A stretch of DNA of 64,000 bases from Dietzia natronolimnaea (GCF_039525805.1 NZ_BAAAHZ010000014.1), one strand, 5' to 3'; shown: positions 42,451-50,844, counted from the stretch's first letter. Notes: generated by a model not told the origin, from the sequence alone. Numbers and translations are program-made.

Positions 42451-43254
42451 GTGTTCGGTCGGTCGCGCACGAGCGTGGTGACAGCGCGCACTCCCGGCGA
42501 GCTGGACGCGATGGAGGAGTCCGGCCGGATCGTCGGTCGTGCGCTCGTCGCCGCGCGCGAGGCGGCGGTTCCGGGCGCGACCACCGCGGATCTCGACTCG
42601 CTGGTCGACCAGCTGATCCGGGACGCCGGTGCGGTCCCGTCCTTCAAGGGGTACGAGGGGTTCCCCGGGTCGATCTGCTCCTCCGTCAACGAGGTGGTCG
42701 TCCACGGGATCCCGGGACCCACCACCGTCCTGCAGGAGGGCGACCTGGTCTCGGTCGACTGCGGCGCGGTGCTGGACGGGTGGCACGGCGACTCCGCGTG
42801 GACCTTCGGCGTGGGCGAGTTGGACCCTCAGGTGGCCCTTCTCAACCAGGCGACGCGGGAGGTGCTCGCGGAGGGCATCCTCGCCATGACCCCCGGTAGC
42901 CGCCTGACGGACGTCTCGCACGCCCTGGAGACCGCCACGCGTCGCGCCGAGCAGCGTCTCGGCGTCACCCTCGGGATAGTCGACGGGTTCGGCGGGCACG
43001 GCATCGGGCGTGAGATGCACGAGTGGCCGTTCCTCGCCAACGAGGGCAAGCCGGGCAAGGGGCCGCGGCTCCAGGAGGGGTCCGTCCTGGCCGTCGAGCC
43101 CATGCTCGTCCTGGGTGGCGAGACCGACACCCGCACCCTGGCCGACGACTGGACGGTCGTCACGGTGGACGGGTCGCCGTCGTCACACTGGGAGCACACG
43201 GTCGCCGTCACCGCCGACGGCCCGCGCGTGCTCACCGTTCGGACCACGGACTGA
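42451..43254 (+). CDS. map: Methionine aminopeptidase, type I
   Basis: 267 aa, removes N-terminal methionine. Dinuclear metal ligands are visible: Asp in VDCGAVLDGWHGDSAW (two Asp), His in GGHGIGREMHE, Glu in AVEPML and Glu in HWEHTVAV. Substrate loop GSICSSVNEVVVHGIPGP near residue 75. GTG start at 42451, 6 nt after adk, with only a weak ribosome site, consistent with translational coupling. It lacks the Zn-finger/SH3 N-terminal extension of some actinobacterial paralogues. Confidence 0.95.
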   Translation: MFGRSRTSVVTARTPGELDAMEESGRIVGRALVAAREAAVPGATTADLDSLVDQLIRDAGAVPSFKGYEGFPGSICSSVNEVVVHGIPGPTTVLQEGDLVSVDCGAVLDGWHGDSAWTFGVGELDPQVALLNQATREVLAEGILAMTPGSRLTDVSHALETATRRAEQRLGVTLGIVDGFGGHGIGREMHEWPFLANEGKPGKGPRLQEGSVLAVEPMLVLGGETDTRTLADDWTVVTVDGSPSSHWEHTVAVTADGPRVLTVRTTD

Positions 43255-43341
43255 GCGCGGTCGCGGGGGACCGGTGCCGGGCCCTCCGGGCCTCAGGTTA
43301 GAGTGTTCCCACTGTTGACCACCGGCCTGAAAGGTCAGGGC

Positions 43342-44622
43342 ATGCTCGTTCACCCCCACGTGCGCCGAACCACGATCACACCGACGCGCACGGTTGTGGC
43401 GGCTGTCCTCACGATGGTGGTGATCCTGGCCCAGATGGCGGGACCGACCCCGTCCGCGGCCGCGCAATCGCTCATGGAGGGCGGACAGGGGTCCCTGATG
43501 GAGGACCCCCAGCCGGCGCCGTTCTATCACGCGGACCCCGCGGTGCTCGCGGCCGCGGGTCTAGGACAGGTGATCAACACCCGGGTCGTGACCATGCCCG
43601 CGTTCCTCGGGTACGAGGTGACGGAGATCGCGTACCGGTCGACCGACACCCGGGACCGTCCGATCCTCGCGACGGCGACGGTGGTCCGGCCGCCCCACGC
43701 GCGCCCGAACGGCCCCGTCCTGAGCTACCAGCACTACCTGAACGCACTGGGGCAGAGCTGCGCCCCCACCGAGACCCTGGTCAACCCGACCCTCGAGACG
43801 GTGCAGGACAACGCGATGGCGTTCCTGCGGGTCCGGCTGGACCAGGGCTGGACGGTGCTCATCCCCGATCATCTCGGTCCCAAGGTCGCCTACCCCGGGG
43901 GACAGCTGTCCGCGCGGATCGTGCTGGACGGGATGCGGGCCGTCCGCGACGACCCCCGGTTCGACGCCCGGCACAGCCGGTTCGGGGCGCTGGGGTACTC
44001 GGGTGGCGGGATCGCCAGTGCCTGGGTGTCGCTCATGCACGACGACTACGCACCGGACGTCAACCTGGTGGGGGTCGCCCAGGGCGGCATCCCGACGGAC
44101 ATGACGACGATGGCGCGGATGATCGGCAACTGGCCGCACCCCGCGTTCGGGTTGGCCTTCGCCGCCGCCGTGGGGATGGCTCGGGAGTACCCGGAGGACA
44201 TCCGTCTCGAGGAGAAGCTCACCCCCGAGGGCTGGGCGCTGTTCGAGCGGATGAAGGGCAGGTGCACGGCCTCGCTGCTGGTGTACGGCGCGTTCCGGTC
44301 CGTGCCCATGGTCCTCGAGGGGGGAGACCTGCTCGCGGAGGAGGGCCTGATGCGGGCCTTCGCGGAGAACAGCGTGCGCCTGACACCGGACGTCCCCCGG
44401 GTGCCGGTGTTCATGTGGCATTCCCGCACCGACCCGCTGGTGCCGTTCTGGGACGCGGAGGAGACCGCCACGCGTTACTGCCGCGAGGGGACCCCGCTCA
44501 CGTGGGAGCCGGGGTTGGCGCCCGAGCATCTCCTCGGCGCGGTGGAGAAGTTGCCGGCCGCGATGAACTGGCTGCAGCAGCGCTTCGACGGCGTGCCGGC
44601 AGGACGCGCCTGCTACGGGTGA
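43342..44622 (+). CDS. Secreted lipase (LIP / secretory triacylglycerol lipase family)
   Basis: 426 aa from ATG 43342; the frame is open to 43303 but the signal peptide is best placed from 43342. Hydrophobic core 18-34 and AAA at 39-41 predict cleavage before Gln42. Alpha/beta hydrolase with nucleophile Ser220 in GYSGGGIASAW, Asp in HSRTDPLVPF and His in APEHLLGAVE, the pattern of PF03583 lipases common in mycolic-acid bacteria. Cysteines near 133, 310, 377 and 424 suggest disulphides. Probably degrades extracellular triacylglycerol. It interrupts the ribosomal superoperon between map and infA; TAGAGT (43299-43304) is a weak -10 candidate. Confidence 0.85.
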   Translation: MLVHPHVRRTTITPTRTVVAAVLTMVVILAQMAGPTPSAAAQSLMEGGQGSLMEDPQPAPFYHADPAVLAAAGLGQVINTRVVTMPAFLGYEVTEIAYRSTDTRDRPILATATVVRPPHARPNGPVLSYQHYLNALGQSCAPTETLVNPTLETVQDNAMAFLRVRLDQGWTVLIPDHLGPKVAYPGGQLSARIVLDGMRAVRDDPRFDARHSRFGALGYSGGGIASAWVSLMHDDYAPDVNLVGVAQGGIPTDMTTMARMIGNWPHPAFGLAFAAAVGMAREYPEDIRLEEKLTPEGWALFERMKGRCTASLLVYGAFRSVPMVLEGGDLLAEEGLMRAFAENSVRLTPDVPRVPVFMWHSRTDPLVPFWDAEETATRYCREGTPLTWEPGLAPEHLLGAVEKLPAAMNWLQQRFDGVPAGRACYG

Positions 44623-44629
44623 GCGCCGA

Positions 44630-44659
44630 TTGGCACTAGAACGACCACTGACGTAGGCT
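44630..44659 (+). promoter_or_regulatory. Promoter of the infA-rpsM operon
   Basis: TTGGCA (44630-44635), an 18-bp spacer, and TAGGCT (44654-44659), directly after the lipase stop. Same -10 and spacing as the rpsL promoter. Predicted leader is about 70 nt. Confidence 0.75.
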
Positions 44660-44735
44660 TATACGTCGGTGTGCCCACCAGTGCACCAGAATCCGGTAGA
44701 CGACATCCGGGGAATCGTGGAGGACCGTAACCAGC

Positions 44736-44957
44736 ATGGCAAAGAAAGACGGAGCCATCGAGGTCGAGGGCCGAGTTGTCGAGCCGTTGCCGAACGCAAT
44801 GTTCCGCGTCGAGCTCGAGAACGGACACAAGGTCCTCGCGCACATCAGTGGGAAGATGCGGCAGCACTACATCCGCATCCTCCCCGAGGACCGGGTGGTC
44901 GTCGAGCTGTCACCGTACGACCTCACCCGCGGTCGGATCGTCTACCGCTACAAGTAA
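44736..44957 (+). CDS. infA: Translation initiation factor IF-1
   Basis: 73 aa OB-fold protein occupying the ribosomal A site during initiation: MAKKDGAIEVEGRVVEPLPN, AMFRVELENGHKVLAHISGK, and the end SPYDLTRGRIVYRYK. rpmJ (L36), expected directly after it, is absent: the 169 bp to rpsM hold no 37-residue Cys/His-rich frame. Confidence 0.98.
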   Translation: MAKKDGAIEVEGRVVEPLPNAMFRVELENGHKVLAHISGKMRQHYIRILPEDRVVVELSPYDLTRGRIVYRYK

Positions 44958-45126
44958 AGCGCTCAACTCCCTGAATCAGCCGCCTCTGAAGTACCTGGTC
45001 GAGGCGGGTACCACACCCCTGGATGCGGAGGCCAGGGCCCCGGACGGATGCTCATCGTGAGATGACCATGCGGCATCGGGGACGGTCGGGGAGCAGACCT
45101 ACCGCACGACGAAAGAGAAACGCCAC

Positions 45127-45495
45127 ATGGCACGTCTTGCCGGCGTTGATCTCCCACGTGACAAGCGTATGGAGATCGCGCTCACCTACATTTTCGGCAT
45201 CGGTCGCACGCGGGCCGTCGAGATCCTCGAGCGGACCGGGGTCAGCCCGGACCTGCGCACCAAGGACCTCACCGACGAGCAGCTGACCGTCCTTCGTGAC
45301 GACATCGAAGGCAACTACAAGGTCGAGGGTGACCTCCGCCGTGAGATCCAGGGCGATATCCGCCGGAAGATCGAGATCGGCAGTTACCAGGGCATCCGCC
45401 ACCGCCGGGGTCTCCCCGTCCGCGGTCAGCGGACCAAGACCAACGCCCGCTCCCGCAAGGGCCCGAAGAAGACCGTCGCCGGAAAGAAGAAGTAA
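45127..45495 (+). CDS. rpsM: 30S ribosomal protein S13
   Basis: 122 aa, 30S head protein contacting P-site tRNA and L5. Starts MARLAGVDLPRDKRMEIALT; helix-two-turn-helix YIFGIGRTRAVEILERTG; basic C-terminus RHRRGLPVRGQRTKTNARSR. Its stop shares a base with the rpsK ATG. Preceded by GAAAGAGAAA. Confidence 0.98.
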   Translation: MARLAGVDLPRDKRMEIALTYIFGIGRTRAVEILERTGVSPDLRTKDLTDEQLTVLRDDIEGNYKVEGDLRREIQGDIRRKIEIGSYQGIRHRRGLPVRGQRTKTNARSRKGPKKTVAGKKK

Positions 45496-45902
45496 TGCCC
45501 CCCAAGTCACGCGCTGCGGGCCCCAAGAAGACGGGCCGTCGCAGGGAGAAGAAGAACGTCGCTCACGGCCAGGCCCACATCAAGAGCACGTTCAACAACA
45601 CGATCGTCTCGATCACGGATCCGTCCGGCGCCGTTCTGGCCTGGGCGTCCTCGGGCCACGTCGGTTTCAAGGGCTCGCGCAAGTCGACGCCCTTCGCCGC
45701 CCAGCTCGCCGCCGAGAACGCGGCCCGCAAGGCGCAGGAGCACGGCATGAAGAAGGTCGACGTGTTCGTCAAGGGCCCGGGTTCGGGTCGTGAGACCGCC
45801 ATCCGTTCGCTCCAGGCCGCCGGCCTCGAGGTCGGCACGATCTCCGATGTCACCCCCCAGCCCCACAACGGCTGTCGTCCGCCCAAGCGGCGTCGAGTCT
45901 GA
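45495..45902 (+). CDS. rpsK: 30S ribosomal protein S11
   Basis: 135 aa, platform protein near the mRNA exit. Conserved NVAHGQAHIKSTFNNTIVSI, GFKGSRKSTPFAAQLAAENA and the terminal VTPQPHNGCRPPKRRRV. ATG 45495 overlaps the rpsM stop by one base (TAATG). Normal length. Confidence 0.98.
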   Translation: MPPKSRAAGPKKTGRRREKKNVAHGQAHIKSTFNNTIVSITDPSGAVLAWASSGHVGFKGSRKSTPFAAQLAAENAARKAQEHGMKKVDVFVKGPGSGRETAIRSLQAAGLEVGTISDVTPQPHNGCRPPKRRRV

Positions 45903-45924
45903 GCCGGAAGGAACGTAGAGAACC

Positions 45925-46530
45925 ATGGCACGTTACACCGGCCCCGTCACCCGCAAGTCCCGCCGTCTGGGCGTGGACCTCGTCGGTGGGGACACCGCAT
46001 TCGAACGTCGGCCCTTCCCGCCCGGCCACCACGGCCGCGCGCGGATCAAGGAGTCCGAGTACCGCACCCAGCTGCAGGAGAAGCAGAAGGCCCGCTTCAC
46101 CTACGGCGTGATGGAGAAGCAGTTCCGTCGCTACTACGAGGAGGCCAACCGCCGGGGCGGTAAGACCGGCGAGAACCTCCTCCAGATCCTGGAATCGCGT
46201 CTGGACAACGTCGTGTACCGCGCGGGTCTCGCGCAGACGCGTCGCCAGGCACGCCAGCTCGTGAGCCACGGTCACTTCCGGGTCAACGACCAGAAGGTGA
46301 CCATCCCGAGCTACCGGGTGTCGCAGTACGACATCATCGACGTCCGTCCCAAGTCCACCAAGATGGACTGGTACGAGATCGCCACCGAGATGCTCGGCGA
46401 GCGTCCCGTCCCGGCGTGGCTGCAGGTCGTCCCCACGACGCTCCGCATCCTCGTGCACCAGCTTCCCGAGCGCGCGCAGATCGATGTGCCGCTGCAGGAG
46501 CAGTTGATCGTCGAGCTCTACTCGAAGTGA
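45925..46530 (+). CDS. rpsD: 30S ribosomal protein S4
   Basis: 201 aa, 16S assembly initiator. The N-terminus (RYTGPVTRKSRRLGVDLVGG) lacks the zinc-binding cysteines of C+ paralogues, so this is the zinc-free form. S4 RNA-binding domain: ESRLDNVVYRAGLAQTRRQA then RQLVSHGHFRVNDQKV. A strong hairpin separates it from rpoA. Confidence 0.98.
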   Translation: MARYTGPVTRKSRRLGVDLVGGDTAFERRPFPPGHHGRARIKESEYRTQLQEKQKARFTYGVMEKQFRRYYEEANRRGGKTGENLLQILESRLDNVVYRAGLAQTRRQARQLVSHGHFRVNDQKVTIPSYRVSQYDIIDVRPKSTKMDWYEIATEMLGERPVPAWLQVVPTTLRILVHQLPERAQIDVPLQEQLIVELYSK

Positions 46531-46542
46531 TCTGTCCTCCCC

Positions 46543-46583
46543 CGTCGCCGGGCGGGCCGCACATCGCGGCCCGCCCGGCGACG
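46543..46583 (+). terminator. Perfect 18-bp hairpin between rpsD and rpoA
   Basis: CGTCGCCGGGCGGGCCGC (46543-46560) pairs completely with 46566-46583 around a 5-nt ACATC loop. It begins 13 bp after rpsD and ends 53 bp before rpoA. There is no T-tract and no obvious promoter for rpoA follows, so it may attenuate rather than fully terminate. Confidence 0.7.
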
Positions 46584-46636
46584 GTGGGTTACTACGGCGT
46601 CAAATAGCGGACGCCGAGAATCGAAAGAGGTAGCAC

Positions 46637-47671
46637 ATGCTCATCTCCCAGCGGCCCACCCTCACCGAGGAGGTCGTCTCCGAGAACCGCTCGCGGTTCG
46701 TGCTCGAGCCCCTCGAGCCCGGTTTCGGCTACACCATCGGCAACTCCCTGCGTCGCACGCTGCTGTCGTCCATCCCGGGCGCGGCCGTGACCAGCATCCG
46801 CATCGAGGGTGTCCTGCACGAGTTCACCACCGTGCCGGGCGTCAAGGAGGATGTCACCGACATCATCCTGAACCTCAAGGGCCTGGTCGTCTCGTCCGTC
46901 GAGGACGAGCCGGTCACCATGTACCTCAAGAAGCAGGGCCCGGGAGCCGTCACCGCCGGTGACATCGTCCCGCCGTCCGGCGTCGAGGTGCACAACCCGG
47001 ACCTGCACATCGCCACTCTCAACGAGAAGGGCCGTCTGGAGATCGAGCTGGTCGTCGAGCGCGGTCGTGGCTACGTCCCCGCGGGGCTCAACAAGGACGC
47101 GGGACACGAGATCGGCCGCATCCCGGTCGACTCGATCTACTCGCCCGTCCTCAAGGTCACCTACAAGGTCGAGGCCACCCGTGTGCACCAGCGCACGGAC
47201 TTCGACCGCCTGGTCCTGGACGTCGAGACCAAGAACTCGATGACCGCCCGTGACGCCCTGGCGTCCGCGGGCAAGACGCTGGTCGAGCTCTTCGGCCTGG
47301 CACGTGAGCTCAACGACGAGGCCGAGGGCATCGAGATCGGGCCCAGCCCGGCCGAGGCCGATCACATCGCCGCCTACGGCATGCCGATCGACGACCTGGA
47401 CCTGTCCGTCCGGTCCTACAACTGCCTCAAGCGCGAGGGTGTCCACACCGTGGGCGAGCTCGTCGCGCGCAGCGAGTCGGACCTGCTCGACATCCGCAAC
47501 TTCGGTCAGAAGTCGATCGACGAGGTCAAGGTCAAGCTCGTCGAGCTCGGCCTGTCGCTCAAGGATGCGCCCCCCGGGTTCGATCCCGCCTCGGTCGCCG
47601 GCTACGACGCCGAGACCGGGACGTGGACCGACGAGGGCGGCGAGGATTACGCCGAGACCGAGCAGCTCTGA
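46637..47671 (+). CDS. rpoA: RNA polymerase alpha subunit
   Basis: 344 aa. N-terminal assembly domain with EPLEPGFGYTIGNSLRRTLL near residue 31 and DYAPAG-like GRGYVPAGLNKD; C-terminal domain (about 255-320) with SYNCLKREGVHTVGELVARS and FGQKSIDEVKVKLVELGLSL, which contacts UP elements and activators. Acidic tail. ATG 46637 with GAAAGAGG upstream. Co-directional with rplQ. Confidence 0.98.
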   Translation: MLISQRPTLTEEVVSENRSRFVLEPLEPGFGYTIGNSLRRTLLSSIPGAAVTSIRIEGVLHEFTTVPGVKEDVTDIILNLKGLVVSSVEDEPVTMYLKKQGPGAVTAGDIVPPSGVEVHNPDLHIATLNEKGRLEIELVVERGRGYVPAGLNKDAGHEIGRIPVDSIYSPVLKVTYKVEATRVHQRTDFDRLVLDVETKNSMTARDALASAGKTLVELFGLARELNDEAEGIEIGPSPAEADHIAAYGMPIDDLDLSVRSYNCLKREGVHTVGELVARSESDLLDIRNFGQKSIDEVKVKLVELGLSLKDAPPGFDPASVAGYDAETGTWTDEGGEDYAETEQL

Positions 47672-47705
47672 CGAGCTCTCAGCACACCATTCCTAGGAGA
47701 ATCTG

Positions 47706-48311
47706 ATGCCCAAGCCCAAGAAGGGCGCCCGCCTCGGCGGATCCCCGGCCCACCAGCGGCTCATCCTGTCGAACCTGGCCACCCAGCTGTTCGAGCACGA
47801 TGCGATCCGTACCACGGAGACCAAGGCGAAGCTGCTTCGTCCGTACGCGGAGAAGCTCATCACCAAGGCGCGCCGCGGCACGCTGGCCGACCGTCGTGAG
47901 GCCGCCAAGCTCGTCCGCAACAAGGACGTCCTGCACAAGCTGTTCGCCGAGATCGGCCCCCGGGTCGCCGACCGCGACGGTGGCTACACCCGGATCGTCA
48001 AGCTCGAGAACCGCAAGGGCGACAACGCGCCCATGGCGATGATCGCGCTCGTCACCGAGCCGCTGGCGTCCGCCGAGGCCACGCGCGCCACCCGCGCCGC
48101 CGCCTCCAAGAAGTCGGCCGACACCTCGGCCACGGAGTCCACCGACGACGTGACCACCGATGAGGTGACCGCCGAGGCCGAGGCCAACAGCCCGATCGCC
48201 GATCAGGTGGAGGCCGCCGACGACGCCGACGTGGACACCGCCGAGGAGACCGCCGACGCGGTGTCCGAGGACACCACCCACGCCACCAGCGAGGACACCG
48301 ACAAGGCCTGA
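47706..48311 (+). CDS. rplQ: 50S ribosomal protein L17 with acidic C-terminal extension
   Basis: 201 aa. The first 120 residues are the standard L17 fold (MPKPKKGARLGGSPAHQRLI; RTTETKAKLLRPYAEKLITK; RDGGYTRIVKLENRKGDNAP). About 75 further residues form an Ala/Thr/Asp/Glu-rich low-complexity tail, as in several actinobacterial L17 proteins. Last gene of the rpsM-rplQ unit; a bidirectional terminator follows. Confidence 0.97.
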   Translation: MPKPKKGARLGGSPAHQRLILSNLATQLFEHDAIRTTETKAKLLRPYAEKLITKARRGTLADRREAAKLVRNKDVLHKLFAEIGPRVADRDGGYTRIVKLENRKGDNAPMAMIALVTEPLASAEATRATRAAASKKSADTSATESTDDVTTDEVTAEAEANSPIADQVEAADDADVDTAEETADAVSEDTTHATSEDTDKA

Positions 48312-48346
48312 GTCGCTTCAGGCCCGATCCGTCACGGATCCGGTGT

Positions 48347-48387
48347 GAGGGCCCCGCCCACCGCGTCACGCGGTCGGCGGGGCCCTC
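48347..48387. terminator. Bidirectional terminator after rplQ
   Basis: GAGGGCCCCGCC (48347-48358) pairs with GGCGGGGCCCTC (48376-48387), and an inner CCGCG-TCA-CGCGG hairpin extends the stem. It lies between the convergent rplQ and SGNH-hydrolase genes, 36 and 34 bp from their stops. Confidence 0.8.
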
Positions 48388-48420
48388 GTCGTCGTCCGGT
48401 CGTCGTCCCGGCGGTCCCCG

Positions 48421-49317
48421 TCAGAGCACCGCGCCCACGGCCTCGGCCATCGCGCGGTGCCCCGCCGCGGTCGGGTGCATGGGATGCGACCCCGTCTCCT
48501 CGCCGGTGAAGTCGGTGTAGCGCTCCGTGGCCGGCGCGCAGGCGTGGCGTTCGGCGGCGTCAGAGGGCTGGACCACGTCCGCGCCCGCCCGTGCGGCGGC
48601 GTCCGAGACGATCATGGTGATCCGCTCTGTCACGTGCCGTGTCCAGGTGACGTCCCCCGGGCTCATCCCGGAGACGAACTCACAGCCGCCGTCGTCCGGG
48701 ACCAGCGGGAGGTAGGCGGTGGTGACGATCCGCGCGTCGGGGGAGCGGTCGCGGATGCCGTCGTACACGCCGTCCAGCCGGGCGCCGAGGGCGTCGAGCC
48801 GGTCGGTCACGGCCACCTCGAGTCGGTCGCGGCACGGTGCCCCGGTCTCCGCCCGCGGGGTCTGGAGGATGCACCCGACCATCGCGCCGAACCCGATGTC
48901 GTTGCCGCCGATCGACAGGGTCACCAGGTCCGTGTCCGGGGTCAGGGCGTCGAACTGGGCAGGTGCCTCGGCGAGCTGGGGCCCGGTCATGTGGGTGGTC
49001 TCCGCGCCGCCACACGTGACGTCGACGAGCTCACCCACGTCCTCGCGCTCGGCGAGCAGCGACGCGTAGTTCGCCGTGGAGCGCAGGCATCGCGCGGGCC
49101 CGCTCGTGGGGGCGTCGGTCGGACCCAGGGCGGCGAACGAGTCGCCCAGGGCCACGTAGCGGGCGTAGGTCGGGCCCGCGTCGGGAGCGAGGCCGGTGGC
49201 GGCGGTGAGGGGTCCGGCCTGCGGGCCCTCGTCGTCGTCGCCCGAGGTGCACGCCCCCAGGGTGGACGCGGTGGCGAGCGCGGTGGCGGCGAGGACAGCG
49301 ATCCGGCGAGACGTCAT
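48421..49317 (-). CDS. SGNH/GDSL hydrolase lipoprotein
   Basis: 298 aa from ATG 49317 (complement); the much longer open frame upstream is antisense noise over other genes. Lipoprotein signal with lipobox LGAC and Cys23. SGNH blocks: block I VALGDSFAALG with Ser60, block III IGGNDIGFGAM, block V HPMHPTAAGHRAM. Several cysteines (CLRSTANY, VTCGGAE, GCILQTPRA, APCRD, GCEF, HACAP) fit the disulphide-rich secreted esterase subfamily found in Streptomyces and mycobacteria. It probably deacylates lipids or polysaccharide esters at the cell surface. Convergent with rplQ. Confidence 0.88.
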   Translation of the reverse strand: MTSRRIAVLAATALATASTLGACTSGDDDEGPQAGPLTAATGLAPDAGPTYARYVALGDSFAALGPTDAPTSGPARCLRSTANYASLLAEREDVGELVDVTCGGAETTHMTGPQLAEAPAQFDALTPDTDLVTLSIGGNDIGFGAMVGCILQTPRAETGAPCRDRLEVAVTDRLDALGARLDGVYDGIRDRSPDARIVTTAYLPLVPDDGGCEFVSGMSPGDVTWTRHVTERITMIVSDAAARAGADVVQPSDAAERHACAPATERYTDFTGEETGSHPMHPTAAGHRAMAEAVGAVL

Positions 49318-49349
49318 GTCCCCATCCTGGCCGAGCCGGGAGCGGGGCG

Positions 49350-50279
49350 TCAGACGTCCACCCCGGTCCGGCGCAGGATCCGCAGGGCGGCGACCGTGAT
49401 CCACGGGTTCGGTTCGCGGGGAGGCGGGTACTCCACGTGGGTGACACCGGGGTAACCGCGCGCACCGCACCAGCGGCCGTCCCGGCGTCGCCGCCGGAGG
49501 ATGTCGAGGCCCTCGGCGAGTCTGCCGTCGCCCACCACACCGGCGTCGGTGACGGCGTCGAGGCCGCGCAGGACGTCGTACCGCCACCGTGCGGGGTGAT
49601 GGAGGCGGGTGAACTCCGGGCGGATTACCTGGCCGGTCCGGTGGCTCCGGAACAGGCGGTGGACGAGGAGGAACTCGACGGCCCCCGCCCGCGCCTCGGC
49701 GACCTCGTCGGCGCGATGCGTGTGCCCGGCCTCGAGGTAGGCGGTGAACCCCTCGATGACGCACGTGGTGGTGTGCACGGAGGAATGCGTGGCCCCCGAC
49801 CGCGTGCTCCGACAGTTGAAGCCGCCGTCCGCCATCCTCTCGACCAGGATCGCGTCGACCACGCCGGCCAGCAGAGGGGTGTCCGCCCCGAAGTGGCTGC
49901 AGTAGGTCAGAGCCATACCGTTGATGCACACGTCGCTGCGGGGGGAGGACAGGCCGGCGCTCAGGCCACCGTCGTCACAGCGCGGCGCCTCCAGGACCAT
50001 CCGCGCGGACCCGGCCGCGCGGGGCTCACGAGGGTCCAGGCCCAGCCACGCGAGCTCGAGCAACGTGTAGTGGGTACTGGTCCACTTCGGCTGGTAGAAG
50101 CCCGACCCCCAGTGCCCGTCCGAGCGCCGCACGTCGAGGATCGCCGCGCCCACCCCGGAACCGGCGATGGCGGACCGCAGCACGGGGTCGTCGTCGTCCT
50201 CGAGATCGCGGGCGGCGAGGTGTGCGGTCGACGGGTCGGCCGAGCGCAGCCACGGCAGCACGTCGGGGTGGGCGGTCAT
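49350..50279 (-). CDS. Prenyltransferase/squalene-cyclase-repeat-like protein
   Basis: 309 aa from ATG 50279 (complement), overlapping the ClbS-like stop by 4 nt. The protein is built of alpha-alpha toroid repeats resembling the prenyltransferase/squalene-oxidase superfamily: DGHWGSGFYQPKWTSTHYTL, MADGGFNCRSTRSGATHSS, and DGRWCGARGYPGVTHVEYPP each carry the GG.W/QW-like repeat signature. It lacks the DxDD motif of squalene cyclases, so a cyclase role is not supported. Similar soluble proteins in actinobacteria have no assigned function. Translationally coupled to the upstream ClbS/DinB-like gene. Confidence 0.7.
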   Translation of the reverse strand: MTAHPDVLPWLRSADPSTAHLAARDLEDDDDPVLRSAIAGSGVGAAILDVRRSDGHWGSGFYQPKWTSTHYTLLELAWLGLDPREPRAAGSARMVLEAPRCDDGGLSAGLSSPRSDVCINGMALTYCSHFGADTPLLAGVVDAILVERMADGGFNCRSTRSGATHSSVHTTTCVIEGFTAYLEAGHTHRADEVAEARAGAVEFLLVHRLFRSHRTGQVIRPEFTRLHHPARWRYDVLRGLDAVTDAGVVGDGRLAEGLDILRRRRRDGRWCGARGYPGVTHVEYPPPREPNPWITVAALRILRRTGVDV

Positions 50280-50797
50280 GGCGTCGGGAGGGCGCGCTGG
50301 ATCCGTCGGAGGGTCTTCTGCCCCCACACGTAGTGACTCGAGGTGGCCGAGACGAAGTAGGCGCCGAGCGTCGTGCTCCCGGTCCAGGCGTAGCGGCCGC
50401 GGGTGAAGAGCTCGTTCTCGGAATGCGACGCGATCACCTCGAGGCACCGGGCGTGGCTGCCCGCGAGGAGGTCGACGGCGTCGGCGTATGACGTGCCCAG
50501 GTAGCGCTCGCGGATCTCGGCGTTGATCGCCGGCGTCTCGCGCCAGGTGCGACCCTCACCGGGGATCTGGGGCCTGCCGCCGGCCTCACCGGCCTCCGCC
50601 CAGCCCAGCGCGAGGAGCTGCCAGGCGTGGATGTGGGTGAGGAGGTCGCGCGGGTGCCGGGAGGTGTCCTCGATGTCCGCCTCCCAGGTGAGGTCGGCCA
50701 CCACCGCGGGGTCGAACCGGCCGAGCGCGAGGCGCAGCCGCTCGTACTCGCGGGCGGCCGCCTCGAGGAGTGCGGACCTGGTGGTCGGGCGCGGCAT
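50276..50797 (-). CDS. ClbS/DfsB-family four-helix bundle protein
   Basis: 173 aa from ATG 50797 (complement). Matches the DinB-like ClbS/DfsB family: PTTRSALLEAAAREYERLRL at the N-terminus, DLLTHIHAWQLLALGWAEAG with a conserved His, and SATSSHYVWGQKTLRRIQR at the C-terminus. ClbS of E. coli is a cyclopropane hydrolase that protects against colibactin; most homologues are uncharacterised, so a detoxification role here is speculative. It overlaps the downstream prenyltransferase-like gene. Divergent from truA across only 47 bp. Confidence 0.8.
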   Translation of the reverse strand: MPRPTTRSALLEAAAREYERLRLALGRFDPAVVADLTWEADIEDTSRHPRDLLTHIHAWQLLALGWAEAGEAGGRPQIPGEGRTWRETPAINAEIRERYLGTSYADAVDLLAGSHARCLEVIASHSENELFTRGRYAWTGSTTLGAYFVSATSSHYVWGQKTLRRIQRALPTP

Positions 50798-50830
50798 GAC
50801 CCGAGCCTGCCACGGCCCGGGCCGGTGGGC

Positions 50831-50836
50831 TAGCGT
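50831..50836 (+). promoter_or_regulatory. Candidate -10 for leaderless truA
   Basis: TAGCGT ends 8 bp before the truA ATG, so the predicted transcription start is at or within 2 nt of the start codon. No Shine-Dalgarno sequence precedes the ATG. Leaderless mRNAs are common in mycolic-acid actinobacteria. Confidence 0.5.
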
Positions 50837-50844
50837 CGACGGTC

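Noticed and set aside
44958..45126. Possible rpmJ after infA
   Set aside because: No 37-residue frame with the Cys/His zinc pattern in either reading direction.
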